This document shows positions 22,114 to 35,200 of a stretch of DNA of 64,000 bases, piece after piece (within the stretch, counting starts at the first letter, position 1; every line of letters begins with the position of its first letter). The DNA comes from Pseudisothecium myosuroides (taxonomy: Eukaryota; Streptophyta; Bryopsida; Hypnales; Lembophyllaceae), in assembly GCA_951799445.1 (NCBI GenBank), contig OX637290.1, positions 31,862,987 to 31,926,986 on the forward strand, read 5' to 3'. The notes beneath the pieces were generated by a model. The model did not search any database. It was not told the origin of the DNA and worked only from the letters and a program-made list of their open reading frames with translations. The translations under genes and the position numbers were made by a program.

Positions 22114-22953
22114 CCTTAATGGGGTTTGGGGCGTCGATCTATGTTTTTTGCTATTTTGGTTAGAACCCTTGTGATTTACACTCTGGTGATTTTTGAAGCA
22201 AAATCGCCAAAAAATTTGTTTGAAGATCGGAGTGATATCACCATTTTTGAATGACTTTATCAGTATTTTTGAATCAGTGTCTAAAATTTTAGATAAACAG
22301 ATTACATTCCATCCACACTCTAGGTCCACGTCACTACTAACCAATCCCAAGACGACACGTGGCACTGAATAAAATAAAATTCACATCATTTACCCAATCT
22401 GACCCTCACTTGGGGTAGTTTCTATTTTATAAAATTGGAAAAAATAAGTGCTCAGCTCAGGTCTGTTGAATTTCGAGCTGGACGGAGCTCCAGCGAAACA
22501 GAAGGAAGCAAAGACCAGGCGATGGCGATGGCGATGGCGTTCGGGCTTTCCACCAGGCATGCCAATCTCCAAGCCACGTCTCTCCCCACGCCTTTCCATT
22601 TTCTCGTTTGTCTTATGGCTCATGCATTGCCCCGCAACCTTCCTCCAAATTCCAGCCAAGACGATCATCACTAACTTATATTACTTGTCCCCCCCCCCCC
22701 TGAATCCCTTCTCTTTCCATTTCTACAAAGATCTTTTCGTTCCGTTTCCAGAATGGTGGTTTCAGTAGGAGCTCCGTTCTTGCGCCAATCGATCTTGACT
22801 TGAAGCTTGGAAGAAGCAACCAGGGTTCGTAGAAGAATTCAGCAACGGCTGTACGTCGAGGTTGGTTGAGAATCGGGACACTCCATCGATCTAGTGCCCA
22901 ATTCTGTGGGACAGGCGATGAATCCGAGGTGAGATTGCAAGAGCATTCGGGAT
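22114..22953. other. Upstream region and probable 5' leader of the next gene
   Basis: Leads into the RTN4IP1-like gene. It contains a short open stretch at 22522-22674 starting ATGGCGATGGCGATG, which could be a leader peptide or an alternative first exon. A small upstream ORF (ATG at 22919, stopping after four codons) precedes the main ATG. No TATA box is obvious. Confidence 0.35.
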
Positions 22954-25900
22954 ATGGCGAAGGAGACGTTGGTGTTGGGGGCGCTCAGACGCTGCTGGAG
23001 CGCTTCGGCCAAATCGGGAACTCGGACTCTGACGACATGCAGGGCGGTCGTCTTGCCTCGATTCGGAGGGCCCGAGGCAAGCTCTCTGACTTTGCAATTC
23101 TGACTTCACATTCTGGCTTTGCAATTCTTCTGTGGGAGTGTTTGATTATCTTACTCTCGGCGTTGGTGGGGTGGCAGGTGCTGGAGGTGCGAGATGATGT
23201 GGTGCTTCCAGATCTGTGTGCGTCGGAGGTGTTAGTGCGGTCGCGTGCAGTAGGGGTCAATCCTTTGGATATGCGGGTATGGCTCTGTTTTTCTGCAATT
23301 TACGACACTTGAATCTCTATAGAATGACCTCTGAAATGACATTCTAGAGTAACCTTCACATTTGGCACACGTTGAAAATTGTCGGAGTGAAAAAGTTGGG
23401 AGCCCATTTGATAAGATTATTGAGGTTTGAGGTTATTATTATCAGGGTTTTGCACATTTCTATGTAAGTATGGTAGTTTGTACTGGGTTCCCTCCTCCTG
23501 TATAGGGTGCTTTCCTGCAAGCCTGGACCCCGCAGATTAAGACACTAGATCTGGGCTTCAGTGTGCTCCTTCAAGATTTTCTCAAATGAAAACCCTATGG
23601 AGCTAGAGCTCGTAGGGTTTGGGGAGATTTGCTGAGAATGGCTGCCAGGTTACGCTTGCCGTCCTGTGTAATGTCTGGTACCTTTTTTTCCAAAGAAAGA
23701 GCTCTTCTAGGGGTTGATTTTATATACCTTTTTATATATAAGTGTAGCAGGATTCTCTGTGCCTCAGATATCTGTACGTCATACAAGACTTAGGTCGCTT
23801 TCCATACCCTATAGAATGCAGGGTCTGCACGACGAATCCTCTACACTACTACTGTTCTGACTTTTTCCTTGCAATTGCATATTTTGTGTACATGCTCATG
23901 AGCAAGGGCTTAGCTCTATGACAAGTTCCTTGTGTTTGAATTTGATAGCCTGGCATTGGATACATATTACCTGTTGCACGTTTCTCAATTGCCCCTTTTA
24001 TTGTGCAGATGAGGGAAGGGTATGGGCGGTCATTGTTTGAGCCACTGTTGCCATTAGTTCTGGGCCGGGATGTGAGTGGAGAGGTCACAGCGGTGGGGAG
24101 CAGTGTGCAGCATTTCCATTTAGGGGACCAAGTGTTTGGGGCGCTACATCCAACTGCAACGCGTGGAACGTACAGTGAATACGCCATTCTTGGGGAAGAG
24201 CAATTGGCTCCGAAGCCTGAGTCACTCTCTCACACGGTACGTTTTGTAAGTAGTTTTGAATAGGTCATTTAAGGACTTTCTTTTTTCCAATTTTCGTATA
24301 CACTTCGACTAGCACATGCAATGTTCCTCACTGATTCTGGTGATATAGAGTTTTACCCCGTCGGAATTTTATTATTTTCACAATATGATCAATTGAATTG
24401 GTCAGTTTGGAACCTTGCTCTTTCAAGGTCTAATTGTTTACATTCAAGATTGTTACAAGAACTGTGCTGCATTGTATCCTTGTGTAGGTTGTCGAGTGTA
24501 GCCTATTTCTGATTCTCTGATGAACACCCAGGAGGCTGCTGCTATTCCTTTTGCTTCACTCACTGCTTGGAGAGCTTTGAGGAGCACCGCAAACATTCAA
24601 AAAGGGTATAATTTTCCTGCCTAGGAGATCAGAGTGAACTTGAAACTTTACGTTTCCGTGTTTTTTTAGAAGATTAGAAGCGAAGGGGATCTTGCAAATA
24701 TGTGTTAATTGTGACTCCCAGTTACTAACTATAAATCAGGTCAGAAAAAAATGGTTGTGAATCTTACACTTGAATGTATGTTACTCAAACCTTGGCGATG
24801 TTTACTGCAGGCAGAAAGTCCTGGTTATGGGAGGTGGAGGAGCTGTCGGCCTTGCTGCGATCTATCTAGCTAAAGCTGCAGGGTGCTATGTTGCCTGCAC
24901 GTGTGGCAAGAGGAGCATGGAAAAAGTTAAGGAAGCAGGCGCTGAGGAAGCTGTGGACTACACTTGCCTTGTGAGTAACCATTTTGTTCTAGATGGGCAG
25001 CAATTTTGTTATGCAAATGAGAATGCAATATCTTCCTCGATGTCTTGAACTTGGCATTAAATAGGATTTTGAGTAAAATTTAGACTCTTTTAGGAATTTT
25101 AGACAAAGGGAGTCCTCCCCATTATTCTTGAGGTCTCTCTATAGTACCAGTGATAGGGGGGCCTCTTTATGGAGACTTCCCCGTGAATCATGGGAACGAT
25201 TCTTTTTATGATACCATCTAATAGTTCCTAAAACAATCTAGGTTTAATCAAAACTGTTAATTGTACTCTTCTCTCTGTGGAAGTAAGCTTAGTAGCCATG
25301 TGTTTAGCTTTGGGGTATTGCAGTTTATTTTGACAATTTTGTGCATTTCTGGAGGATCTTGTGCAAGGCAGTAAGCATTCGAATCTATCTCGTACATAGG
25401 TGGTCATTTCCTAATTGTGGGTTTTAATTTTTCTGATTTTAGAGTTTGAAGGATCAATTTCGAGAGAAGTTTGACGTCGTCCTGGACACAATTGGTGTTC
25501 CAGAGACCGAGGCTTCTGGAATCAGTCTTCTGCGACGGGGTGGACAGTATTTGACACTGCAGGTATGCCTTTGTCTTTCTCAAATTTGGAGTCCAGAGTT
25601 CTAAGGGGCATTTGTTTGTCCGCTACAATGATACAATTCTCAAACGAGCTGCTCTGGTTTTGCAGTGCCCTAGAGTGATGGTGCTGTTAGGTTTTATTTC
25701 GTTAGTTTGCAGTTTGAATCTACAGACAGCAGCGCTAGTTGCAGTGAGATTTTGAAGTATGTCCTGGGCAGTAGATGAATCTTTGGTCAAATTTTTCCTA
25801 AGAGAAAGTAGAGATCGGTGTCTACTGTGGATTTATAAAATAACCTTTTTACTTTCGCATTCATGCAGGGAGAAACAGTAGCGTACACAGATAAGTATGG

Positions 25901-26725
25901 TCTCGTAGCAGGAGGTGCTGCTGCAGCAGCTGCGTTGATTCAGAAGCAGATGAAGTACAGACAATCACATGGAGTTGGTTTGTTCTTAACTTCCTCTTGA
26001 AAAGCGTTAAAGAGTTCATGGAGCATTTAAGAAAGCAATGATATCAGTCTGGTACTTTTTTTAATGACGTGTACTTATAAGTTCTTGTTATTGCCACCCC
26101 TTCTTTCGGAGCTAAGGTAAAGGATTTTACTTGCTCTCTAACCATTTTAATATATACAGGAGTGATTTTTAGTAGATATTTGGAGAGAAATTTGGGTACA
26201 AGAGCCAAATCTGTTGAGATCAAATTTTGTGAATTATTATGCAATTAGGAAGTTTAAGGTTGTAGACAACTACGAATGACAGTAGACAACCCCTTTCCCT
26301 TTCAAATATTAGCGGTATAGAAGTCATGCTTGCACCACTTGATAATTTAGGCCCAACCAAGTGTATGAATAAATGAGCTGTTCTTGGTAACAGGATATGG
26401 TTGTAGTATACGGTATCCTCTCCCCGTCTAATCCTGCACTTGGTTTTTTCCCTATTCTAAATCTTCTAGAGTTCCAATCATCAATTCTCGTGCTAATGCT
26501 GGCGAGGATTTGCGTTTATTATGCACAGAGTATTGGTGGCCCATTATGCGAACTGATGCAGAAGGCTTGGAGGAGATATGCAGACTGGCATCTAATGGGC
26601 GGCTTAAAATACCAGTAGGGCAGACTTTCCCATTAGAGATGGTTGCAGAAGCGCATCGAGCAAGGGATGGCAAGAATGCTGGCGGAAAAGTTGTTCTAGA
26701 AATTGACCAAAAGGCCAACTTCTAA
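22954..26725 (+). CDS. RTN4IP1-like mitochondrial NADPH oxidoreductase (zinc-less MDR family)
   Basis: Eight coding exons: 22954-23076, 23178-23276, 24009-24236, 24532-24605, 24811-24970, 25443-25562, 25869-25977 and 26529-26725. Phases agree throughout and give 369 residues, a normal length for the family. The N-terminal 30 residues are basic and hydroxylated with no acidic residue after Glu4, fitting a mitochondrial presequence. Then comes the GroES-like domain (AVVLPRFGGPEVLEVRDD, VGVNPLDMR, GRDVSGEVTAVG), and the nucleotide-binding domain with GGGGAVG at residues 182-188. The C-terminus (EYWWPIMRTDAEGLEEI ... GGKVVLEID) matches the end of RTN4IP1/OPA10-type quinone-oxidoreductase-like proteins. 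RTN4IP1 is a mitochondrial NADPH oxidoreductase tied to coenzyme Q synthesis; the same role here is inferred. Intron 1 appears to use a GC donor (see findings). No disruption seen. Confidence 0.88.
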
Positions 26726-27280
26726 TACACAATTTCATTGTGAACTTCATCAGAATATTTGAACTGTCCATTGTTGAAATCAAAGAATGACTGCTGTGAT
26801 GACTTCAAGTGCCTGAATTTTTTCGTTGCTTCCGAAATTCAAGCAGTGTTTCTTTCACTGCGCTGCGCATGGTGTTTGACCTACACTGCTTTGTTCTATT
26901 AGTGCGTGTCACACTAATTCAAGAGCTTCACTCTATTTGTAAAGTAATTCAGAGTACCAATTTTCATAAAAATAAATTTTGTAGTGACTAATTTGCAGGC
27001 AACATTATTTTTTTTTACTAAGACTGTAGGACAATTCAGAGTACTTGTCTAGAACTTGTAAGTGCGAAGTACACATGTGTTCGAAATCCAACTCCAAGTA
27101 CCTTCAAATTAGCACTTATATACAACTTCATTTCTACTATTCATCTAAGTTTTCACTTGGAATACATGTGTACCTATGGACCTTTAACCCCTGAACGACG
27201 CGGAAGACATTTGGTGTCCAATGAATGACAGAGCATCTTTGCATGTGGACAGAAGTGCAACTATTCATCCTCAAAATTTT
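26726..27280. other. 3' region of the oxidoreductase gene; lone TTAA-type end
   Basis: 3' UTR-like DNA after the stop codon. At 27184-27187 TTAA is followed by CCCCTGAACGACGCGG, like a diverged left end of the TTAA MITE family. No matching right end was found, so this may be a truncated copy. Confidence 0.3.
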
Positions 27281-27597
27281 GTTGTGAAAAAGGAAGGTCT
27301 TCTACAGTAGGTTGATTTTCAATGAGTGCTTTTTCATTTTGTTAAGGCAATGATTTTCACGATATTTAAAGGGATGATTTCCACATGTTGTGAAAAGGGA
27401 AGGTCTTCTATCGTAGGTTGATTTCCAATGAGTGCTTTTTCATTTTGTTAAGGCAATGATTTTCACGGTATTCAAAGGGATGATTTCCACATGTTGTGAA
27501 AAGGGAAGGTCTTCTATAGTAGGTTGATTTCCAATGAGTGCTTTTTCTTTTTGTTAAGGCAATGATTTTCACGGTATTCAAAGGGATGATTTCCACA
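27281..27597. repeat. Tandem repeat, three copies of a 106-bp unit
   Basis: Units start at 27281, 27387 and 27493 with GTTGTGAAAA(A/G)GGAAGGTC. They differ at only a few positions, suggesting recent amplification. No coding role. Confidence 0.85.
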
Positions 27598-27600
27598 GTT

Positions 27601-27960
27601 ACATATATATAGCTCTCCTACATCTTCAACTACTTACAAAAGTATCTCAAAAAATGGTATTGCATTTGCCAAGTAGTTCTATATATGTATGGAGGTCCAT
27701 ATATATAGGTCTCCTATATTTTCAACTACTTACAAAAGTATTTCAAAAAATGGTATTGCATTTGCCAACTTGCTCAAAAGTACATGCATATACATTGAAT
27801 TTTCAATTGCCCCTGGATCTGTAAGGATTAAAATGAAGGTCCATATATATGTAGGTCTCCTATATGTTCAACTACTTACAAAATTATTTCAAAAAATGGT
27901 ATTGCATCTGCCAACTTGCTCAAAAGTACAATCACATATATTAAATTTTCAATTATTTCC
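27601..27960. repeat. Diverged tandem repeat, about 140-bp unit
   Basis: Three partial copies, each with a CATATATATA(TG)nAG(C/G)TCTCCTA start and a shared CAACTACTTACAAAA core, at about 27601, 27698 and 27841. It directly follows the 106-bp repeats but is unrelated in sequence. Confidence 0.7.
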
Positions 27961-28166
27961 TTTGCCATTGAATCTATCCAACTCCTTTGAAGCCACACAA
28001 ACTCTCCTTTGATACTTAATATGTCACCAAGATATCATGTTGTTTCACCTAAGTGCTCGTGTCATTACAATCAAAATTAAAACTACTTGGAAGAAGGTAT
28101 GACACTATTTTTCTTCACTTTTTACATGAATACATGGTCATTCCCAGTCAAAACAATTTGGACTAA

Positions 28167-28285
28167 GGTATGCATACCTATTGTGAACCCAATACCCAAT
28201 TGCATCCCTATCTACATCTATCAAACATTTCAAGAACTGAAATGTTGTATAAATAGGTATTGGGTCCATAATAGGTGTGCCTACC
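28167..28285. mobile_element. Small palindromic MITE
   Basis: About 119 bp with arms GGTATGCATACCTATTGTG and GGTAGGCACACCTATTATG (read inwards), each continuing into (G/A)ACCCAATACC. The flanks read TAA on the left and TTA on the right. Non-coding; superfamily not certain. Confidence 0.55.
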
Positions 28286-28910
28286 TTACCTACGAATGTT
28301 TTTGCAGAATGTGCATAGTAGTAGCATTCAGAAGTCTGAAACCTGAGATGCAGAACACGTTCTCATTGAGTTCCCAAGAGGGAACTTCGTCTCTCTCCTT
28401 TCGACTGCTCCTCGTAACCTGCACCCATCTTGACGAATTCGACTTTCAAGGGTTCCGTAGTTGTGCGATCGAGCCCGCCATGGTACGAACACTATTATTC
28501 CTTCACTTTCGGGTCTGAGCCACTCAGTCCTCCATGAGCAGCACTACATCTCTGAATCTTTTCATTCTCACCCAACAGTCCATTCTAGGGTTTAGGGTAT
28601 AATGAAGATAAGGCATGAAGTTATCGCTTGGAGATTAGGGGAACTCACTCGAGCTCCTCTGTGACAATTCTTTCACCAGATTTTGTAGTCTAGGAGCAAT
28701 TGCAGAAAAATTGCGAACCTTTTCTTTGTTTGATGTAATTCGACGCAATGGAATTGCGAGGGAATTCGCAGTCGGTGTATTTGGCATGACATTAATGTGT
28801 GTCCTCGCGGTAGCTTATTTGAAAGCTATGAAGACTGGGCCAACAGACTGGACATTGCATTGGAACTAATTGCCAATTTTTTATCCAATTTGAGAGGACG
28901 GTGAGGAGCT

Positions 28911-31092
28911 ATGACAATTCTTTGCAACGCTTATAACCTTGTCAGTTGCACAAGAAATCTCGCGTCTTTGAAGGACGAGATTGGTTTTAGGCGAAACCAA
29001 ATTGGTTTTTTAACTAAGAATCTGAGAAAACCAAGTAGCGTTACTGAGATAGGTAATGTAATTAGGACGAGATTGTTCCTAACGCGGCCTCTAGACTTAG
29101 ACAAGAAATTCGCCTTGACTAAAAGTGTAGTTTTTAATAGGAATTTCGCTATCTGTAGTGTGTACGAATCTTCTGGCGATGTCCAGGAAAGTGAGGAAAG
29201 CACAGATTCAGTCGAACCGGAAGAAGTAGAAGAGAATAGGCGGACGGTGGGGGTGTTCTGGGACTTAGACAACAAGCCGCCGAAGGGGGTTCAGCCTTAC
29301 AAAGCCGCCATCAGCCTGCGAGACCTCGCGAGCGAGTTCGGGTTGGTGGTGGACATGGTCGCGTATGCTAACCAACACGCGTTCTCGTACGTCCCGCAAT
29401 GGATCCGCGACGAGCGGCAGGAGCGAAAACGGTTGAACATTTTGGAAGAGCAGGGAGCTCTGAAGCCCGAGGAGCCCTATCGGTGCCAGTACTGCGGGCG
29501 CAAGTGCCAGACCTACTTGAAGCTGAAGAAGCATTTCAAGCAGCTGCACGAGCGAGAGCGCACCAAGCGAGTGGGCCACTTGAATCGGTTGAAGGGGAAA
29601 AAGCGGCAGCGGTACAAGGAGAAGTTGGCGGTCAAAGAGGAGAAGTACCAGGCCATCGCTTCGCAGCTCCTCGTACCGCGACTGGGATATGGCCTTGCGC
29701 CCGAGCTCAAGCGCGCGGGGGTTTATGTGCGAACGGTGGAGGACCGGCCCCAAGCTGCTGATGAAGCGCTCATGAAGCACATGACTGTCTACATCAACAG
29801 GTAATCTCTCTTCGTCACAGTCTCGTATACAATCTCTCTTTTTGGCTGGATATAATATGCTTGAGGAGCTGCTTGCAACACTCTTGGAATCATAACATCC
29901 ACAGGTAATTCTAGGCTCACAGTCTCGTAGAAACGTAATTGGCTGAACATAACACGCTTGGAGAGCTGCGCAAACACCCTTGGACTCAAAGAACAGTGAG
30001 CTAAGAAATAGAATCCAGATTCCTTTTGTGCACAATTTTGAGTTCATGTTATGTTGCAAAGGCGGGTGTGGATTAAGTTAGAATTAGATACTTGTCTTTC
30101 ATGTCTTTGATGTGATAGCCTTTTAAGCCTTGTGAGTAATTTGGGTTGAAAGTATTTTGATATGAAGACAGAGTTGGGAATTGACATTAGACGATTTTGA
30201 TTCAAATTGTGTGAGTTATTCGTAGTCGAACTGTGTGCACTGTCTATTTCTGGGTCCATTGTCAATGGACAAAAAATGTGCATTAGAGGATCACGTATTA
30301 GTACCATTTGAGCAAAGCAATTCATTTAACGAAATTAACACATACCTCAAAATTTCGATTCTTCATACATGACCAGAGTCGTCGTAAACTGGCACATTGC
30401 GTAGTGTTGAGAGTATCCAAACTCGACATAGTATCTCATAAAATGCAATCCAATATTGTCATTTGTGAAATCTAGATGTGAATTTTCACTGCAAAGGCTG
30501 ATTCTGAGTTCACTGTCTACGCATCCCTCAAACATAGCTATCACAATTAGGGTAGTGTGAAAATAAAGGTGCTGTCACTCATGATGCATTTTGTGTATGC
30601 AGGGGACTTGAAACCCTAATCCTTGTGTCAGATGACTCTGACTTTATCAACATCCTGAGGCTGGCCAGCATGCGGAACTTGCAAACGATTGTAATAGGGG
30701 ACACGATGACACTGAGCAGGTATGCGGACCTTTCGTTCTCCTGGGACGAAGTGGCATCAGGCAGAGCTCAATTTGCAGCTGCGGAAGCGCATGAGGAGTG
30801 GACCAACAAAAGGGAATTGATTCGAGAGCTGGAGGATGATTCAGATCTGGACCCTGAGCCGAGTGCCTCACAGTTCGTGACGTTGCGGCCGAATTCGAGT
30901 GTCTCAGCGTTTTCTGAGCAGGAATCCTTTGACTCGGACAGCGAGGACGACGAGGCAGATGGATCTTGGGGGAGAGATGAAGATGGTGAAGATGACTATG
31001 ATAGTGAAGACGATGAGGAGGAGTCTGCATTTGAGGACTTCTCTCCTTGGAGTAGACGAGCAGCAGCAGGCGAATCCAACAAGGTTTACTAG
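28911..31092 (+). CDS. NYN-domain putative RNase with C2H2 zinc finger
   Basis: Two exons, 28911-29800 and 30603-31092, joined in phase to give 459 residues. The first 80 residues are basic and could be an organelle transit peptide. VGVFWDLDNKPP near residue 115 is the first strand of a NYN (PIN-like) domain with its metal-binding Asp. The domain is interrupted by a C2H2 finger near residues 190-213 (CQYC ... HFKQLH) and a basic helix. It resumes with VRTVEDRPQAADEALMKHM and, at the start of exon 2, LILVSDDSDF with the other acidic residues. The C-terminus is acidic and low in complexity. Arabidopsis has a small family with this NYN plus C2H2 layout, annotated as putative endonucleases. NYN proteins cleave RNA; the substrate here is unknown. 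The key acidic residues look intact. Confidence 0.85.
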
Positions 31093-31781
31093 AAACTAGA
31101 TGTTTGTTACTCATTTATTTGTCAAAAGAATTTAACCCAAAGATTACAGGTCACCTATTTCGCATGCATTTCATCTTGTTTGTTGCCTTTGTCCCATCTG
31201 TTGCTCAGCGTGGATATTCAGTTCTTCGGAGGATTGGAAACGTGCTTGCCCCACTCTGTTTGTCAGCTTGTTACCAGCAAACTCAAATTCGATTGGAAGT
31301 AGAGAAGTAGCTTGCTTTGGCTCTGAGTCGCATAGCGGAAGAGGCCTTCATTAAATGTGCAATGAATGTGAGGGAGTTTGAGAAGGTTGCTACATGGAAC
31401 ACAAGTCAGTGCTACTGTGCTATAATTGCTGAATTGTATTGGATGTGGGCTTGGAATAGAGGCTATCGTGACGAAGCTGCTTGTTTTGAATAAGGGAATA
31501 TTTGCGTGGGCCTTCTATCAGCTCACTTAGTTGTCATGTGAACCATGAATTTGCTCTTTTGCTCCCTCACCGAGTGCGGTTTCGCCGGAGAATGCCTAAA
31601 ATACCGCAGATCGGGTTTATGGGAGAAAAGTTGTTAATCCTTGAGACAAGATCCTTACCGCTAAGAGGCTGTTCACCTACCATATTGGAAATAACACGCT
31701 AGTTTATAAAGCAATAACTTTTGCTAAATAGAGAACATATATGTCCTGCGTAGACTGGAGGTACTGAGCATACATGAGTCG
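31093..31781. other. 3' region of the NYN gene, no further gene
   Basis: Contains short ORFs only. It is the likely 3' UTR and spacer before the LINE insertion. No clear AATAAA was picked out. Confidence 0.35.
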
Positions 31782-31796
31782 AAGATGGCATTGATG

Positions 31797-32018
31797 TTTT
31801 AGTTACCAAGGAGGACGGGTGTTACATTTGGAACGAAGTTGGCCCTGGGGCTTGCTTGTTCGCTTAGTTCCATCCCTCTCCTTGTAGTTACTTTGTCCTT
31901 TTTTCTTTTCTTGGCTCGTATTCTCTTCATTGTCCAGCCGTGAGGCTTGGCTGTTTGTACTTGGTGTTTTTTTAATGTAGTGGGTTCTCCCATTTGTTCA
32001 AAAAAAAAAAAGAAAAAA
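31797..32018 (+). mobile_element. 5'-truncated LINE (L1-type) 3' end with poly-A tail
   Basis: About 220 bp of pyrimidine-rich 3' UTR-like sequence ends in CCCATTTGTTC and a poly-A run at 31999-32020. It is bounded by a 15-bp target-site duplication, AAGATGGCATTGATG at 31782-31796 and AAGACGGCATTGATG at 32019-32033, with one mismatch. Severe 5' truncation, an A-tail and a variable-length duplication are the marks of L1-type retrotransposition. No coding part remains. Confidence 0.75.
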
Positions 32019-32276
32019 AAGACGGCATTGATGATACAAATTATGAAAAATGATAAGAAGAGCTCTCAATATGAGCTCTTGCAAATGATTATGATAAGAG
32101 TTTAAAAGTAGGTGTACATGTACAACGGCCTGTGCCATGGAAATTCTTTACAGTTTCCCTCTTTAGGAACTGAGGTATCACTAATCTTCAGCGGGAAAAT
32201 CAATTTCACCTTCATCAATACCTAAGAATCAGTAGTCACCAGAAGCAAACTCCACACCTGAAAACCTCTTCAGATG

Positions 32277-35200
32277 CTAAAAGTTCAAGAGAGCTGACAG
32301 ACCGTTCCACCCGAACATGCCAGGCCTCTCGGCATGATTGGGAGGAGCGAAGTTAAGTGCGAACATCTCCTTGGGGGCAGATCCGGGATTTATAATTCCT
32401 ACAATCCTGGCTACAATTTCAGCACTGGCTTGGATATGGCTGAGATTGTGAGGGTCCATCCACAACTTGTAGACTAGCTGGAGCTTGCGCTGCTTTCCGT
32501 CGAGAGGGACACCCCATCTCATGAACAGATCTTCCCTTTCCTCGTTCGACAAACGTCGCGACATCTGCCTAGCTAGAAGTTCCCTTTCCCTCTTCAAGCT
32601 TTTAGCGCTGCATGATCAAGATGTGGGGACACGACCCGAAGTAAGTCTACATGTTAAGAAACGTTCAATAAAAAAACAGCAAATCCAGTGACATACATAG
32701 CTAAAGAAAGAATTCAAGAGCATCGTACCGTATTTCAGAGACATAGTACCGAGCTTCAACTGACTGGAATTAGGATGAGAATCTAGCCATAACACACTTC
32801 TGCAGCAGTAATTCCTGTCTCATAATGTCTTTTCATAATTTCAAACTGTGACCTCAAGTGGAGAGATTGTAGATGAGCAAGGAACCGACCTGTTCGAGCA
32901 GTTGGGGCTGGCAGGAATAAGGTGCTCCTCTACAGCGTTCACATTCTGATGGTTGGACTGAGCCTCAGCGTTGAAGTTCTCCTGCAGCCACGTCAGGCGG
33001 CGCAATTCCACTTCCATGTAGATGCTGTCAGCAGGGTCTCCTTTGAATAAAAGATAGAACTGAGTTCGATGGATGATAGAGACATTGCAAGAGTCCCACA
33101 ACTCGAAAATTAGAGCTCTTTGCTGATCAAATTGAGTCTTCCAGCTGCCTGGTGATTGCACAGGCTCCAGAGCAAGCTCGTCCTCATTGAGGTCCTCCCC
33201 TTCTTCCTCCTCTTCTTCGTTCCCATTGGTCTCAAGTTCGAGCACCTGCATGATCGGGGAATAATAAGCAATCAAGAACGGTTAATTCACAAACATAGAA
33301 CAAGTTGGTTCTAGGGAAAGAACTAAATGCTACCGGAGCACCTCCAATTGGCATTGAGAAAATGAAAATGAATATGTTAAGCAGTACCTGGCAAACAAGG
33401 AGCTGCTTCTGATATTGGAGCTTCGCCACACGCTCCTTCAATTCCGTTACGTAAGTACGGATGCTTTTAATGTTGTCCTCTGCTGCGGTCTTAAACAGAT
33501 TCTGCATTTTTCGAATGTCAACCGAATTGGATCTCTTATGGCCAGGACTCTCTTTTGATTGGGTTGAGTTAACATCGGACTTGGCTGGCGATGCGCCTTG
33601 CTTGTGGTGTACATTTCCTCGAGGTGTTGCGTGCTCTCCTCCGGTATTGTCACGCGGTGCCCGCGGAGGAGTATTTTCGTTGTTCTCATTGTTGCAATAC
33701 CTTAAGCTCCTCCGAGCAGCTGGCGAGCAAGGAGTGTCAGCAGTAAGGCGCTGCCTAGCCATGGTAGCTGCTGGGGTTAAAGGAGCATTCTTCTTCCGAG
33801 CAGGGGTCCTCGGTGATTCTCCAGGTTCCTGTGCACAGCAAGTTCACGAAAGGTCCGTTTCAGTAGTGATTTAAACAATGAGCAAGACAATGAGTAAATT
33901 GTCCTAGAGGACGTGACTGATCACTTGAAACTACTTCGATCAAATCAAGAACAAACCATGTTCTCATGCGCCAGTGTGAAGAGAACTAGTAACTAAAGAC
34001 ACTTAAAATATAAGTGAACAAAGGGTAATCTAATAATAATAATCTAAAACATGTAGCCTGATTTGCCAATTTCAGAAGGCCTCCGTGATCGTGATCAGGA
34101 TCCCAGAGAACGAGCGTCTCTTCCTTCTACAAGTTTTTCTTTAGCAACGAGTTGAAAGGATTACGCTTACATTAGGTGCCTGTGTTTCGTTGGCGAGGAT
34201 CATTTTGTCCAAAGATCTCTGAACACTTTCCAATTGCTCCTCCAAAGTCGCTATGGCAGCATCAGCATCGGTTTTGTCCTTGCCTCCCAGTCGAGAGAGC
34301 TCCTGTCGCAGAGTAACATGGTTCATGCTGATAGACTGGCGAAGAGTGGCTACATCTTCCTTGTTCTCAAAGCCATTGGCTCTTGAAGCAGTGGAACGGA
34401 GACTGTGCATCGTATGGATCTCATCTTGGAGTTTCTTAACTGTAGAAGCTGCGTCATGATTCATGCCTGCTTGGGCTAACCGCAGGCATTCAACTTCCTT
34501 CTGAAGAGCTTCCAGCGCTCGATTGGCATCTTCACCTAACTCATCCTGCAGGTTTTCCAGCTTGCGAATCTCCTGTACCAGCATAACAGAGGCAGCAGTG
34601 GATTGCCTGATAGACATGCCGGGACCTTTCAGCCGGAGCTTGCTAGGGGGAGTTTGCGGTTGCTGGTTTTGTCCCTCCAATTTTCGGATGAGATAATCTC
34701 CTGAATCAGACCACCTTCTTCGGTTCGCGGTAATTGAAAGAGGAGTGCGGGCGATGGATGGAGGTCCAGGAGTTAACGGCTGTTATGCATACCATATGAA
34801 CAATTATTAGAAGCTAGATTAGACACGAATACCATAGCGTAGAAACAGATACTGATAAATAGGTGAACCACTTTACAACTACATCTTTTTCTCGGTTGGA
34901 CGTGAAATATGGGTCTTACAGGTCTCTTAATCACATCCTCCGCAAGCTTCTTAGCTGCCTCCTCCGCTAGTCTCTTGGCCACCTCCTCAGCCCCAAGCTT
35001 CCTGCTGACTTCGTCAAGCCGAGCTTGAGCAGCGTCCCGCTGCAATTGCAGCTCCTTAAGTTCCTCTTCCATCTGTGACAGACGAAGATTCAGTATTCCC
35101 CTTGGACGAACTGACTACAGGAACTGAAGTTCAAATTGCACTATACAAATTGTGCAGGGATAGTAAAAACCTTCTGGATTTGGAGATCTTTAGCTTGGAG

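Noticed and set aside
27281..27960. Regular direct repeats considered as a CRISPR array
   Set aside because: Units are 106-140 bp without short repeats and unique spacers, and the context is a plant nuclear genome.
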